From contig NZ_LT992558.1 in NCBI RefSeq assembly GCF_900258435.1, positions 882,994 to 946,993 on the forward strand: a DNA stretch of 64,000 bases, in the 5' to 3' direction. This document shows positions 41,999 to 49,814 of the stretch, in pieces. Each line of letters opens with the position of its first letter. Position 1 is the first letter of the stretch. The notes under the pieces are model-generated. The model did no database searches, was not told the DNA's origin, and saw only the letters and a program-made list of their open reading frames with translations. The position numbers and the translations under genes are program-made. This stretch comes from Carnobacterium divergens (GTDB lineage Bacteria > Bacillota > Bacilli > Lactobacillales > Carnobacteriaceae).

Positions 41999-42169
41999 AT
42001 GAATCAGCATAAATATATTCTAATTGGTGCTTTAAACGGATTTACTATTGCTATATTATTTTTGACACTAGGTTTTTTTAAAACTATTTTACTACTACTT
42101 TTCACTTTTGCAGGGTGTGTCATAGGTTGGTATGTAAAAAAAATGTCATTAATGGACTATTTTAAATAA
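41999..42169 (+). CDS. DUF2273 small membrane protein
   Basis: A 56-aa protein with two hydrophobic helices (YILIGALNGFTIAILFLTLG and ILLLLFTFAGCVIGWYV), ending MSLMDYFK. This is the DUF2273 family, which sits between AmaP and Asp23 genes in many Firmicutes. Its role is unknown; envelope stress is likely from context. AAAGGAG precedes the ATG with a tight spacing of 4. It lies 16 bp after amaP and 17 bp before asp23. Confidence 0.88.
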   Translation: MNQHKYILIGALNGFTIAILFLTLGFFKTILLLLFTFAGCVIGWYVKKMSLMDYFK

Positions 42170-42186
42170 TAATTAAAGGGAGCTGG

Positions 42187-42732
42187 ATGACAATGACAGA
42201 ATTAACAAAACAAGATAATAAAAAAGGAAATGCACAAACGATTACGAAAGAATTAACGTATGAAGATAAAGTATTGCAAAAAATTATTGGAATTTCTTTA
42301 GAAGAAGTTGAAGGATTATTAACTTTAGATGGTGGATTTTTCTCTAATCTAGCTGAAAAATTTGTCAACACTGATTCAACAACAAGTGGAGTAAATGTAG
42401 AAGTTGGTAAAAAACAAATCGCAGTGGATTTAGATATCGTAGTAGAATATGGACGAAATATTCCTGAACTATTTGATGAAATCGTTACAACTATTCAAGC
42501 CAATGTTCAATCGATGACAGGGTTAAATTTAGTTGAAGTAAATGTTAAAGTAGTTGATGTAAAGTCTAAAGAACAGCACGAGCAAGAGTCCGTGACGGTT
42601 CAGGATCGTGTGAGTGATTTTACTGAAAAAGCAGGAAATTCAATTGGTGAACAGACAGAAAAAGTGAAAAAAATAGCTTCAAAAACTACCGTAAACGCAA
42701 AAGAAAAAATGGATAGTTCGAGAGTCGAATAA
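42187..42732 (+). CDS. Asp23/Gls24 family envelope stress response protein
   Basis: A 181-aa cytosolic protein. The Asp23 domain (~25-120) shows DKVLQKIIGISLEEVEGLL, DLDIVVEYGRNIPELF and MTGLNLVEVNVKVVDV. A charged, probably disordered or helical tail (~125-181) has repeated EK/KEK segments. In Staphylococcus, Asp23 binds AmaP and forms clusters at the membrane; Gls24 in enterococci is a general stress protein. ATG 42187 or 42193 are both possible after AAAGGGAG. A terminator follows at 42812. Confidence 0.93.
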   Translation: MTMTELTKQDNKKGNAQTITKELTYEDKVLQKIIGISLEEVEGLLTLDGGFFSNLAEKFVNTDSTTSGVNVEVGKKQIAVDLDIVVEYGRNIPELFDEIVTTIQANVQSMTGLNLVEVNVKVVDVKSKEQHEQESVTVQDRVSDFTEKAGNSIGEQTEKVKKIASKTTVNAKEKMDSSRVE

Positions 42733-42811
42733 TAAGCCATTACTAGATGTCTAAATTTAATTGAAATTTCTCTATAAAATTACATGCAAAAGATCTTATG
42801 GATTTTAGTGA

Positions 42812-42853
42812 GCTCCAAAAGTTAGTTTTTAAATCTAACTTTGGAGTTTTTTT
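42812..42853 (+). terminator. asp23 operon terminator
   Basis: Stem CTCCAAAAGTTAG / CTAACTTTGGAG with 9-nt loop and one bulge, then seven T. Confidence 0.88.
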
Positions 42854-42914
42854 ATGGCAAAATCTAGTATACTCGTTTACACGAAAATGTTGAACATACA
42901 ATTCATACAGTGTA

Positions 42915-42943
42915 TAAAAAAACAGAGTAGAAAATCCATTCTG
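42915..42943 (-). terminator. Probable terminator of the recombinase gene
   Basis: On the minus strand CAGA-A-TGGA and TCTA-C-TCTG pair around a 3-nt loop (one mismatch, one G-U), followed by seven T. It lies about 60 bp past the recombinase stop. Confidence 0.55.
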
Positions 42944-43001
42944 AAAAAAAGGTTAACTTTTTTATTCTGATAGTTGGAGAAATGCAGTGTATAACGTTTT
43001 A

Positions 43002-43577
43002 TTAATGAGTTTTAATCCGTTTAGGAATGTTTTCTCTTTTTAAATAATTGTATACAGTAGGTCTTGAGATTTGATTTAACTTCGCAATTTTTGTAATGGA
43101 TAAGTCTGTATTAAGGTATTGATCAATGACCGTTTTTAAGTTTTTATTTTCCACCGGTCTGCCTAGTGTGACGCCTTTTTCCTTAGCCGCTTCTAAACCT
43201 GAGAGAACACGTTCTCGGATGAGTTCGGCTTCCATTTCTGCAAAGGCACTCATAATAGTAAAAAAGAATTTTCCCATTGAAGTGCTGGTATCAATATTAT
43301 TTTGGATACTCACAAAATTAATCTCTGCTTCATTAAAGAATTCCATTAAAGAAAGTAAGTGCTTTGTTCCTCGTGACAAGCGGTCTAACTTAAAAATGAC
43401 AAAAGTATCTCCTTTTTCAAGCGAAGCAATCGCCATGTCCAACTGACGTCGCTTTATTTTTCGTCCACTTTCTTGTTCTGTATAAATTTTGTCACATCCA
43501 TATCTTGTTAACGCAATTATTTGTGCATCTAATTGTTGATGGCTTGTGCTGATTCTAGCGTAACCAATTGTTTTCAT
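43002..43577 (-). CDS. Serine recombinase (resolvase/invertase family)
   Basis: A 191-aa site-specific recombinase. The N-terminal catalytic domain starts TIGYARIST with the nucleophilic Ser, then DKIYTEQESGRK, DTFVIFKLDRLSRG (active-site Arg) and the long E helix region MSAFAEMEAELIRERV. The C-terminal HTH is STKIAKLNQISRPTVYNYL-like (residues ~155-180). Length and layout match Hin/Pin invertases and Tn3-type resolvases. ATG 43577 has GGAGGA upstream. It overlaps the 3' end of the Mga-like gene by 23 bp, so they are cotranscribed. No transposase accompanies it. Confidence 0.92.
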   Translation of the reverse strand: MKTIGYARISTSHQQLDAQIIALTRYGCDKIYTEQESGRKIKRRQLDMAIASLEKGDTFVIFKLDRLSRGTKHLLSLMEFFNEAEINFVSIQNNIDTSTSMGKFFFTIMSAFAEMEAELIRERVLSGLEAAKEKGVTLGRPVENKNLKTVIDQYLNTDLSITKIAKLNQISRPTVYNYLKRENIPKRIKTH

Positions 43578-45102
43578 TTTTTTCCTCCGAGGTCTCTTCA
43601 ACAAAGAGTTCTTCTAATAATAATTGTTGAATGATCTGAATAAGTTCGTACCACTGATGTTGATTTTTCAGAGAGCTTAAGAAAAAAATAGATTTGCAAT
43701 TCGTAGATAGCTCAAGAGTATCTGAAATAATTAGATGGGCTTTACGCACATCTTCAGTAATGACGACCGTTTCAGCGTTAAAAATAGTAGATAATTGTTC
43801 TGTAATAAAAAATTTCCCAGTAAAATCTTTGGTTATTTGTAAGTAAATAAAAATTCGAGGAGTCTTAACGATTTGCAATAATGTATAAATTAAACTACAA
43901 AAATAATCTCTTAAAAGAGTGTGCTTTAATAATTCGTAATGCTGATTGTGAAGTACCTTTTTTGAAAAATGATCATAGAACTTTTTGATTTCAATCATTT
44001 TTGAATCGTTAACAGAAAGATTATAAACAGGCTTTGGAAAATGAAGTTCTAAAAAATAAGGAATTTTAGCTCCCATGAGTTGAAAAAAAACATAAAGCAA
44101 CGTGAAATAATAGATGAAAAGAAATGTTGTCTCTTCTGTAAAGTTGCCTTTAAAATGCTGCTTAAGCGCGTTGGTTAATTGAAAGGCGAAGGCTGTTGCA
44201 TCCTCCTCTTTTTTTGAAAAAACTTTTCCAAGGGCAATTTTTTTTTCATGTAAAATAATATCTGAAAGAAAAATTCTGGTAAAAAAATTAAAATAAAGAA
44301 TCTCATTTTTATTATCTTTAAATGGAAGATCATTAAAAGAATGAGAACTAAAAAGTCGTGCAATATCATGATTTTTTTGAATAAGTTCTAAGATAGCGAG
44401 CTCTTCTGGAGTCGGTTTTTTTGGAAATGCTTGGTGTTGAATTCGAATTGTAAGAACGGCGAATAAAAAATAGAGCAAGTTTTTCTTTGTATCAGATCGT
44501 TTAGCTGAATCGTTTAAAATATCTTTAGGAAGCTCGTGGCGTAACTCGTCTTTTGTGAATTGCTTGAAGGGCCATTCTAAGCTTTGAAAAGCATCCCCCA
44601 ACAAAAGGAAGCTGAAAATACGAATGGATAGCTCATTGCCAGTTAATCTGACATAAGACTCTTCTTTAATGATTTGAAAATCAAAGACTGATAATTTTTC
44701 GTTAAGAGATTTTATAATTCGGCTTAAATAGGAAGAGGTAACAAACAACTCATCCGCCAATTCGGTAACTGAGAGTTGATAATTGGTCGTTAGAAGAACG
44801 ATTAAACTAAAATAAGGCGATTTTTTTAGATAATGTAGTTTTAGTTGATGGTAGACGACCAACTTTTTTTCAGAAAATAACGGATTGATGGTATATTCTC
44901 CTTTTGAATTGGCATGAATAAAGTTGCTTAAATCAACTAATTCTTCAATTTCGATGTTTAGCTTTTGCAAATAACTCTTTATTGTCCGACTGGGAATGGC
45001 TAATTGAGTTGATAAAGAGTGCAGTGTTTGTTTTTTTTGAATGATAGCATAGAGTACCAATAGCTCGTTTTGCCTTGATTCAGAGAGGATTTTTGAATAC
45101 AT
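43555..45102 (-). CDS. Mga-like transcriptional regulator
   Basis: A 515-aa regulator. It has an N-terminal helix-turn-helix pair: HSLSTQLAIPSRTIKSYLQKL (~30-50, cited by position) and LSVTELADELFVTSSYLSRI (~115-135), as in Mga/AtxA proteins. The rest is a long helical region with PRD-like segments and a C-terminal EIIB-like end (YLQITKDFTGKFFITEQLS, ILISDTLELS-type strand). These proteins activate surface and virulence genes in response to sugar status. ATG 45102 has AAAGGAG upstream. It is divergent from the surface-protein cluster and likely controls it. Confidence 0.82.
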   Translation of the reverse strand: MYSKILSESRQNELLVLYAIIQKKQTLHSLSTQLAIPSRTIKSYLQKLNIEIEELVDLSNFIHANSKGEYTINPLFSEKKLVVYHQLKLHYLKKSPYFSLIVLLTTNYQLSVTELADELFVTSSYLSRIIKSLNEKLSVFDFQIIKEESYVRLTGNELSIRIFSFLLLGDAFQSLEWPFKQFTKDELRHELPKDILNDSAKRSDTKKNLLYFLFAVLTIRIQHQAFPKKPTPEELAILELIQKNHDIARLFSSHSFNDLPFKDNKNEILYFNFFTRIFLSDIILHEKKIALGKVFSKKEEDATAFAFQLTNALKQHFKGNFTEETTFLFIYYFTLLYVFFQLMGAKIPYFLELHFPKPVYNLSVNDSKMIEIKKFYDHFSKKVLHNQHYELLKHTLLRDYFCSLIYTLLQIVKTPRIFIYLQITKDFTGKFFITEQLSTIFNAETVVITEDVRKAHLIISDTLELSTNCKSIFFLSSLKNQHQWYELIQIIQQLLLEELFVEETSEEKNENNWLR

Positions 45103-45199
45103 AGAACGCTCCTTTTTCTTTATTGTGTCTACTGCTAGACATAAATCTGTCAACATCTACTGTGTTATCCATGTTAGAATATCAAAGTATCATATAATT

Positions 45200-45225
45200 G
45201 TAAACTAATCTAATGATTAATTTAC
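45200..45225 (-). repeat. Near-palindromic site A, facing the Mga-like gene
   Basis: A 26-bp imperfect palindrome (arms GTAAA..TAATC and GATTA..TTTAC). Read on the minus strand it shares AATCATTAGATTA plus a following (G)TTTAC with site B. It ends 98 bp from the regulator ATG. Confidence 0.8.
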
Positions 45226-45253
45226 GGTTATATAACCTTGTTTTAATCCGAGC

Positions 45254-45283
45254 AGAAACCTATTATATATAGGTTTCTTTTTT
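45254..45283 (+). terminator. Intrinsic terminator inside the divergent region
   Basis: Stem GAAACCTAT / ATAGGTTTC with a 5-nt loop and nine T, on the plus strand. The minus-strand flank has no T run, so it acts rightward only. Confidence 0.82.
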
Positions 45284-45316
45284 TTTATTTTCATTTTTTA
45301 AGTTATAAATAATTCC

Positions 45317-45341
45317 GTAACAAATCATTAGATTAATTTAC
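45317..45341 (+). repeat. Near-palindromic site B, facing the surface cluster
   Basis: Inverted counterpart of site A: AATCATTAGATTAATTTAC differs from it at one base over 19. It ends 94 bp from the first gene of the cluster. Confidence 0.8.
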
Positions 45342-45434
45342 AAAAGATGAGTATTTGTTTAGTTATGAAAAGATAAAGAACCATTGCTTTTTAGCGGATA
45401 AAAAAATATAAAACTAAAGGATGAAGAGCAATTG

Positions 45435-47651
45435 ATGAATAAAAAGTACTTGATTTATATTCCTTTTCTAACGTTGTTATGCAGTGGAGCAACGATTAAA
45501 GCTGAAGAAAATGAAGAAACACCTAAAAAACCACTAAGCTCTTTTTCAATAGAAGAGAAAAGCTTTATTTCACCTTATTTGTCAACGCAGTGGGCGGACG
45601 TTCCACAATGGGCAAGAATAGATATAAGTCTTATGTTTGCTAATAAAGGCGATATTATTATAAAACAATTGCAAAAAAGAATCGAAGACTCTATAGAACA
45701 TTTAGGTTGGAAAAAAGGTTCCCAAATTATTATTGATATACCCCAGTGGGAAGGTGAAGAATACGGTCCAGATAAAAATACCTGGATGAAAGGAATCATC
45801 CAAGTCCAAGCTGGTGGGTTGTCTTTTGAAACGGATGGAACGATTTCGATTGGAATTACAGATGGCGGAGAAAAATTAGTCATTCAGAGGCTGAAAAATA
45901 AACTCACAACACCAAATGTAAAAATAAAACGTACGGAAGTTTATATGAAAGATAGTTCTTCAAATCAAGCAGCGTATTACAACCCTTGGATTCTTTATAT
46001 TGATGGAACGATTTCAAATATAGATGAATCAGAAAAAAATGTTAACCTTGCACCTATATTAGACTCACCTTCTTTTATTTTTACAACAAGCGAGCCAAGT
46101 TCAGTAGAATTGAATTCGCCAATTCCAGCGGCAACTAGTTACATTACATTGACACAATCATTGACAGACAGCCCTACTTATACGTACATTCAAAAACCAG
46201 ATTTTAGTAAAGTGGGCCAAACTGAAGCTATCGTTCGAATAACCGATAGGCTGGATGATTATTCTATTGAATCAGATGTTCATTTGAATTACAACGTGGT
46301 GGACAATCGAAACTTGACTGCAGAAGCAATTCCACAAGCGGTTGATCTAGGCACGAATATCGCAAATAGCAATCTAAAGGAACTAGTAAAAAATGTTCAT
46401 TTAGGCGAAGAAGTAGTAGGAACTAACGATTACTCAGTGGCAATTAAAACGAATGCAGATACAACACTTGTAGGGGATCAAAAACTTAGGGTCACAGTTA
46501 CTGGGAAGGGAAAGACAGTGGATATTGATGTTCCGGTAACTGTGAAATGGGGCAAGAGTTTGTCTTTACAAGGAGCTTATGATGATTCCGTAGGTGTGTT
46601 CACACTACATGAATCAGGTTTGAAAACCTATACCTTAACAGATCAAGTAGGAGTCAAACGAAAAAATGCAGATTCTATGGTTCATAGCGAATTTGGTGGA
46701 AAAATTTATTATCAAGTGGGTATAAAAAAGTTAAACCAAGAAACTCAAATATTAGAAGATGAATCAAATCCTTCGCTGACAGTAGCAAGTGCATATGGTC
46801 AAGACGATGCATTAAACAAAATAAATGAATTTCAGACAGTTGAGTTAAAAGAAGGCGATTTAATTGATCTGTGGCATGCAGAACCAAAACGAAATCATTT
46901 AATTGTAAATGAAAATAAAATTCAAGAAAATGCTGAACTAAAGAACAGTTATTATGAGGTAACAGAGTCAGGATTTCAGCCATTAAGAATCAATCAATTG
47001 CAAACAAAAGAAGCGTCAACGCCCTTACGAACAACGACCAAAGAACTAGATGATGATTTTAGAGAGAACATGGCAAAATATATTGATTCTAAAGAGTATA
47101 ACCAGATTAAACCAGTAAAGTTTGTTGTTTTTCCAGACACGACAAAACCTGGCAAACAACTGGCAAAAGTTCGAGTCGAAGAAACTCTTCATTCTGGGAA
47201 AAAAGTTCAGTTTGATTACGATGTCCAAGTCAATGTAAAAAACGAGTGGGTACATGTGACAATTCCAACCAAAATGCTGTTCTTTTCGGATTCAAATCAT
47301 AAAGAAAAAGTAACATCAAAAAAATACAAAATTAAGAATAATTCTGATAATACGACACTCATGGTTTCGATGAATTCTTTTGTAGTTAAACAAAATTCAG
47401 AGGTTACTTACTTATCAGAAAAAGAATCCGATCCAACTTACGGAAGCAACTCGTTGAGATTGAATCTTAACGTAGATGGTAAAGAAGTTGCACGAAGTTT
47501 AAATGTCACGTCTAAAGCAACGGACCTTGTGGAGCTAAATCCAAAAACAGGAAGTGCGCTTTCTTTTGAAGGGAACTATTTTAACCCTGAATCAAAAAAT
47601 TCTTTATATGCAGAAAGCAGTCTGGTTTTAAAATTTGCAATTAAGGAATAG
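45435..47651 (+). CDS. Large secreted surface protein of a WxL-like cluster
   Basis: A 738-aa exported protein. It has a signal peptide (residues 1-23, ending IKA), a novel N-terminal domain (~30-190) with WADVPQWARIDISLMF, and beta-rich modules including an Ig-like segment ending DVPVTVKWG at 365-373, a pattern I associate with large proteins of WxL loci. The C-terminal ~135-residue domain (604-738) starts WVHVTIPTKMLF and is homologous to the 207-aa protein two genes downstream. No LPXTG or TM anchor is seen, so it is probably held noncovalently. ATG 45435 is chosen over TTG 45432. First gene of a four-gene operon. Confidence 0.8.
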   Translation: MNKKYLIYIPFLTLLCSGATIKAEENEETPKKPLSSFSIEEKSFISPYLSTQWADVPQWARIDISLMFANKGDIIIKQLQKRIEDSIEHLGWKKGSQIIIDIPQWEGEEYGPDKNTWMKGIIQVQAGGLSFETDGTISIGITDGGEKLVIQRLKNKLTTPNVKIKRTEVYMKDSSSNQAAYYNPWILYIDGTISNIDESEKNVNLAPILDSPSFIFTTSEPSSVELNSPIPAATSYITLTQSLTDSPTYTYIQKPDFSKVGQTEAIVRITDRLDDYSIESDVHLNYNVVDNRNLTAEAIPQAVDLGTNIANSNLKELVKNVHLGEEVVGTNDYSVAIKTNADTTLVGDQKLRVTVTGKGKTVDIDVPVTVKWGKSLSLQGAYDDSVGVFTLHESGLKTYTLTDQVGVKRKNADSMVHSEFGGKIYYQVGIKKLNQETQILEDESNPSLTVASAYGQDDALNKINEFQTVELKEGDLIDLWHAEPKRNHLIVNENKIQENAELKNSYYEVTESGFQPLRINQLQTKEASTPLRTTTKELDDDFRENMAKYIDSKEYNQIKPVKFVVFPDTTKPGKQLAKVRVEETLHSGKKVQFDYDVQVNVKNEWVHVTIPTKMLFFSDSNHKEKVTSKKYKIKNNSDNTTLMVSMNSFVVKQNSEVTYLSEKESDPTYGSNSLRLNLNVDGKEVARSLNVTSKATDLVELNPKTGSALSFEGNYFNPESKNSLYAESSLVLKFAIKE

Positions 47652-47664
47652 AAAGGAGCAGTCA

Positions 47665-48192
47665 ATGAAACTAAAAAAAAATAAACGAAAAAAAAGAATT
47701 TTTCTCTGGGTGTTTCTTTTCTTACTACTAGCGATCCTGTTAGGAGGAGGCTATTACTGGTATAAAGTCAATCAAAATCCTCGGAATTTAGTTGCCGGTG
47801 AAGCTTTTCCAGCTACAAAAGATGCACATAAAATGACAGCTAAGGAAATGAAGGCTTTCAAACAAAAGGAAGTAGATGAAACACAATTTACGTTAACTAT
47901 TTTCCCAGAAGCGACATTCAACCAAGAAACACTAGCAGGAAATCTATACATCAAAAATGAACCAGTCAATGCCTATCCAATCAATGTCAAAGTAAATTTA
48001 GACAGTGATAAAAGCTTAGTATATGAATCGGGTATGATTCAGCCTGGTTATGAAATAACAAAAGCTAAGTTAGCAAAAAAATTAACAGCAGGAACGTATA
48101 AAGCAACGGCAAATGTTGAGATATACGATAATAAAACGAAACAAAAAAGAGGGACTACTCAAGCAGTAGTAACGATTCAAGTAAATGAATAA
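47665..48192 (+). CDS. Single-pass membrane protein with extracellular beta domain
   Basis: A 175-aa protein with a highly basic N-terminus (KLKKNKRKKRI), one uncleaved-looking TM helix (FLWVFLFLLLAILLGGGYYW, ~12-31) and an extracellular domain (~35-175) rich in beta strands (FTLTIFPEATFNQETLAGNL; NAYPINVKVNLDSDKSLVYE cited by position ~85-125). I do not recognise a named family. It could anchor or assemble the secreted partners, as the DUF916/DUF3324 protein does in WxL loci, but it lacks that size and C-terminal TM. SD AAAGGAG, 13 bp after the large gene. Confidence 0.75.
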   Translation: MKLKKNKRKKRIFLWVFLFLLLAILLGGGYYWYKVNQNPRNLVAGEAFPATKDAHKMTAKEMKAFKQKEVDETQFTLTIFPEATFNQETLAGNLYIKNEPVNAYPINVKVNLDSDKSLVYESGMIQPGYEITKAKLAKKLTAGTYKATANVEIYDNKTKQKRGTTQAVVTIQVNE

Positions 48193-48245
48193 ATTTAATA
48201 GTAGAAGCTATTGAATATAAATAAAAATTTTAAGGAGAGAAAAAA

Positions 48246-48869
48246 ATGAAAAAAAATGTAGTAGCACCAATCGTATTAGCAGGAATGGTTTTAGGAACAG
48301 GGCAAGCAGTTTTTGCAGAAGAACAAGCACCAACAGGTTACGAAACAATCAATAATGCAGAGGGTGATCAATACGACCCAGCAACAGGAGTTGAGATTCC
48401 AGTGAAAGGAACGCTTGGAAAACTTGACAATACAGACCCAGAAGAAAACATTCCAGAAGGAGACGACAGATGGTTAAAAGTAACGATACCAACGAGCGTT
48501 GCCTTTAACACAAACCCAGAAAAAGAAAACAAAGAAATTATGGCTTACAATTATACTGTGAAAAATTTATCAGGACGTCCAATTAATGTGAATTTATCAA
48601 AATTTTCAGGATCTGAAGAAGCGGCTATTACAAAATTAAGTCTTACTCCAAAAACAGGAGATGCAATTGATGTTGTAACTAATGGTGTTGTAAAAGAAAA
48701 TGTTAATCAGTTGCTAGGCAAGCTAGAGGCTAACGTAGGTGCGTATGAATTTACTTACAAAGGAACCGTTGACCCAGAAAAATTAACAGGTGAAAGTACA
48801 AAAGTTTCTTACAACATGAATTTGAAATTTGAAGTATTAGATAAAAATGGCGAGTCAGTAACGAAATAA
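48246..48869 (+). CDS. Secreted protein sharing the C-terminal domain of the large surface protein
   Basis: A 207-aa exported protein with a signal peptide (1-24, ending VFA). A short N-terminal motif IPVKGTL (51-57) precedes a domain from residue 76 (WLKVTIPTSVAFNTN ... VKNLSGRPINVNLSKF ... MNLKFEVLDK) that aligns through its length with residues 604-738 of the first gene. There are no W-x-L pairs of the canonical WxL domain. SD AAGGAGAG. It looks like the main small subunit of a surface complex. The ~53-bp spacer ahead has a small hairpin (AATAG / CTATT). Confidence 0.8.
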   Translation: MKKNVVAPIVLAGMVLGTGQAVFAEEQAPTGYETINNAEGDQYDPATGVEIPVKGTLGKLDNTDPEENIPEGDDRWLKVTIPTSVAFNTNPEKENKEIMAYNYTVKNLSGRPINVNLSKFSGSEEAAITKLSLTPKTGDAIDVVTNGVVKENVNQLLGKLEANVGAYEFTYKGTVDPEKLTGESTKVSYNMNLKFEVLDKNGESVTK

Positions 48870-48871
48870 TA

Positions 48872-49207
48872 ATGAAGAAAAAAAGTTTTTTCTATTTGTT
48901 CCTTTGTTGTACAGTGTTTTTTCTATTGTTGATGACTCAATCAGCTTTTGGAGAAACGATTGAAGCCACTAGCGAAACCAGTATTCCAGTAATTGGAATA
49001 CTAAATACGAATACCGAAAAGGATGCAACTAATCCTCCAGAAAAAAACGAAGAAGAACATGCATTAGTGGATAAAGAAACCAATATTAAGGATCAAGAAA
49101 TTCACCTGCTGCCGCAAACAAGTGAATGGCAACAACTGCTTTGGATACTGGTAGGGATTGCTCTTATGAGTGTGGCTGTCTATCTATTTAATAAAAATAA
49201 AAAATAA
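48872..49207 (+). CDS. Small LPQTS sortase-anchored protein
   Basis: A 111-aa protein with a signal peptide (1-~28, ending SAFG), motif IPVIGIL (38-44) like that of the preceding protein, a charged linker (NPPEKNEEEHALVDKE), then LPQTS at 80-84, a TM helix (LLWILVGIALMSVAVYLF) and an NKNKK tail. This is a sortase substrate of the small type seen in Csc/WxL clusters. It starts 2 bp after the previous stop with no SD of its own, so it is translationally coupled. A terminator follows. Confidence 0.85.
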   Translation: MKKKSFFYLFLCCTVFFLLLMTQSAFGETIEATSETSIPVIGILNTNTEKDATNPPEKNEEEHALVDKETNIKDQEIHLLPQTSEWQQLLWILVGIALMSVAVYLFNKNKK

Positions 49208-49256
49208 GAAAATTGGAACATAACTAGGTAAAAGCTAGCTTATGTTTCAATTTTTA
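49208..49256 (+). terminator. Surface cluster terminator
   Basis: Stem AAATTGGAACATAA / TTATGTTTCAATTT with an inner CTAG/CTAG pairing, then a T run. Confidence 0.82.
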
Positions 49257-49305
49257 CGCCTTATTATATAATGTGTGTTATAATAAGTGGATAAGGAGTG
49301 ATTTT

Positions 49306-49680
49306 TTGATAGAAGCGTATAAAAATTTATGGAAAAATGGCTTTAATTCCAAGGGAAGTACCTCCAGGTTAGAATTTTGGTTGACTCTTTTATGTGATGG
49401 GCTTATTAATGGGAGTTGTTTTTTGCTTTACATAGTTTTAAATGAAACAACCATCATGTTGGGAATATTTTTAATTTATAAAATAGTATCTGTGATCCCT
49501 ATTCTTAATTTATCTGTTCGACGTTTTCATGACGCAGGGTATTCAACTAGAAGGTTTATTGTGCTAGGGATAATCTGTCAATTTATTCCGATACTTGATG
49601 TTGTTGGGATGATTTTCTGTTTGGTTGTTTATTTACAACCATCAAAAAAACAAAAAGAAATGAAATCATGGATGGATTAA
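49306..49680 (+). CDS. DUF805 membrane protein
   Basis: A 124-aa membrane protein: EAYKNLWKNGFNSKGSTSRLEFW, then helices and the DUF805 signature LSVRRFHDAGYSTRRF between membrane segments, ending VVYLQPSKKQKE. The function of the family is unknown. I chose TTG 49306, 7 bases after AAGGAG (49293-49298), because the protein then starts at the conserved domain; the upstream frame contains the SD and a -10-like TGTTATAAT at 49276-49284. Monocistronic. Confidence 0.82.
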   Translation: MIEAYKNLWKNGFNSKGSTSRLEFWLTLLCDGLINGSCFLLYIVLNETTIMLGIFLIYKIVSVIPILNLSVRRFHDAGYSTRRFIVLGIICQFIPILDVVGMIFCLVVYLQPSKKQKEMKSWMD

Positions 49681-49683
49681 CTA

Positions 49684-49718
49684 AGAAGATTTCCAATGTT
49701 TTTGGAAGTCTTTTTTTA
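49684..49718 (+). terminator. DUF805 gene terminator
   Basis: Stem AAGATTTCCA / TGGAAGTCTT with one G-U pair, seven T follow. Confidence 0.85.
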
Positions 49719-49732
49719 GTTTTTTAAAAGAC

Positions 49733-49761
49733 TAGACATTTAAAGTATAAGTGTGTATAAT
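49733..49761 (+). promoter_or_regulatory. Promoter of the GH1 gene
   Basis: TAGACA - 17 bp - TATAAT; predicted transcription start near 49768. Confidence 0.7.
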
Positions 49762-49776
49762 TCAAGGTGTAAAGAA

Positions 49777-49792
49777 AATGTAAGCACTTTAA
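49777..49792 (+). promoter_or_regulatory. cre-like catabolite control site
   Basis: AATGTAAGCACTTTAA fits the CcpA consensus TGWAARCGYTWW with one mismatch (A for the central G). It lies just downstream of the predicted start, a position where CcpA blocks transcription. Confidence 0.6.
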
Positions 49793-49814
49793 AAATAATG
49801 ATAAATAGAAATGA

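Larger units (their letters stand above)
45103..45434. promoter_or_regulatory. Divergent control region: Mga-like regulator / surface cluster
   Basis: No gene fits in these 332 bp. It holds two inverted ~26-bp sites (45200-45225; 45317-45341), each with TTTACA at its gene-proximal end. Facing left, TTTACA - 17 bp - TATTCT forms a fair promoter for the regulator. Facing right, TTTACA - 17 bp - TAGTTA is weak, as expected for an activated promoter. A rightward terminator lies between the two sites. Confidence 0.72.
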
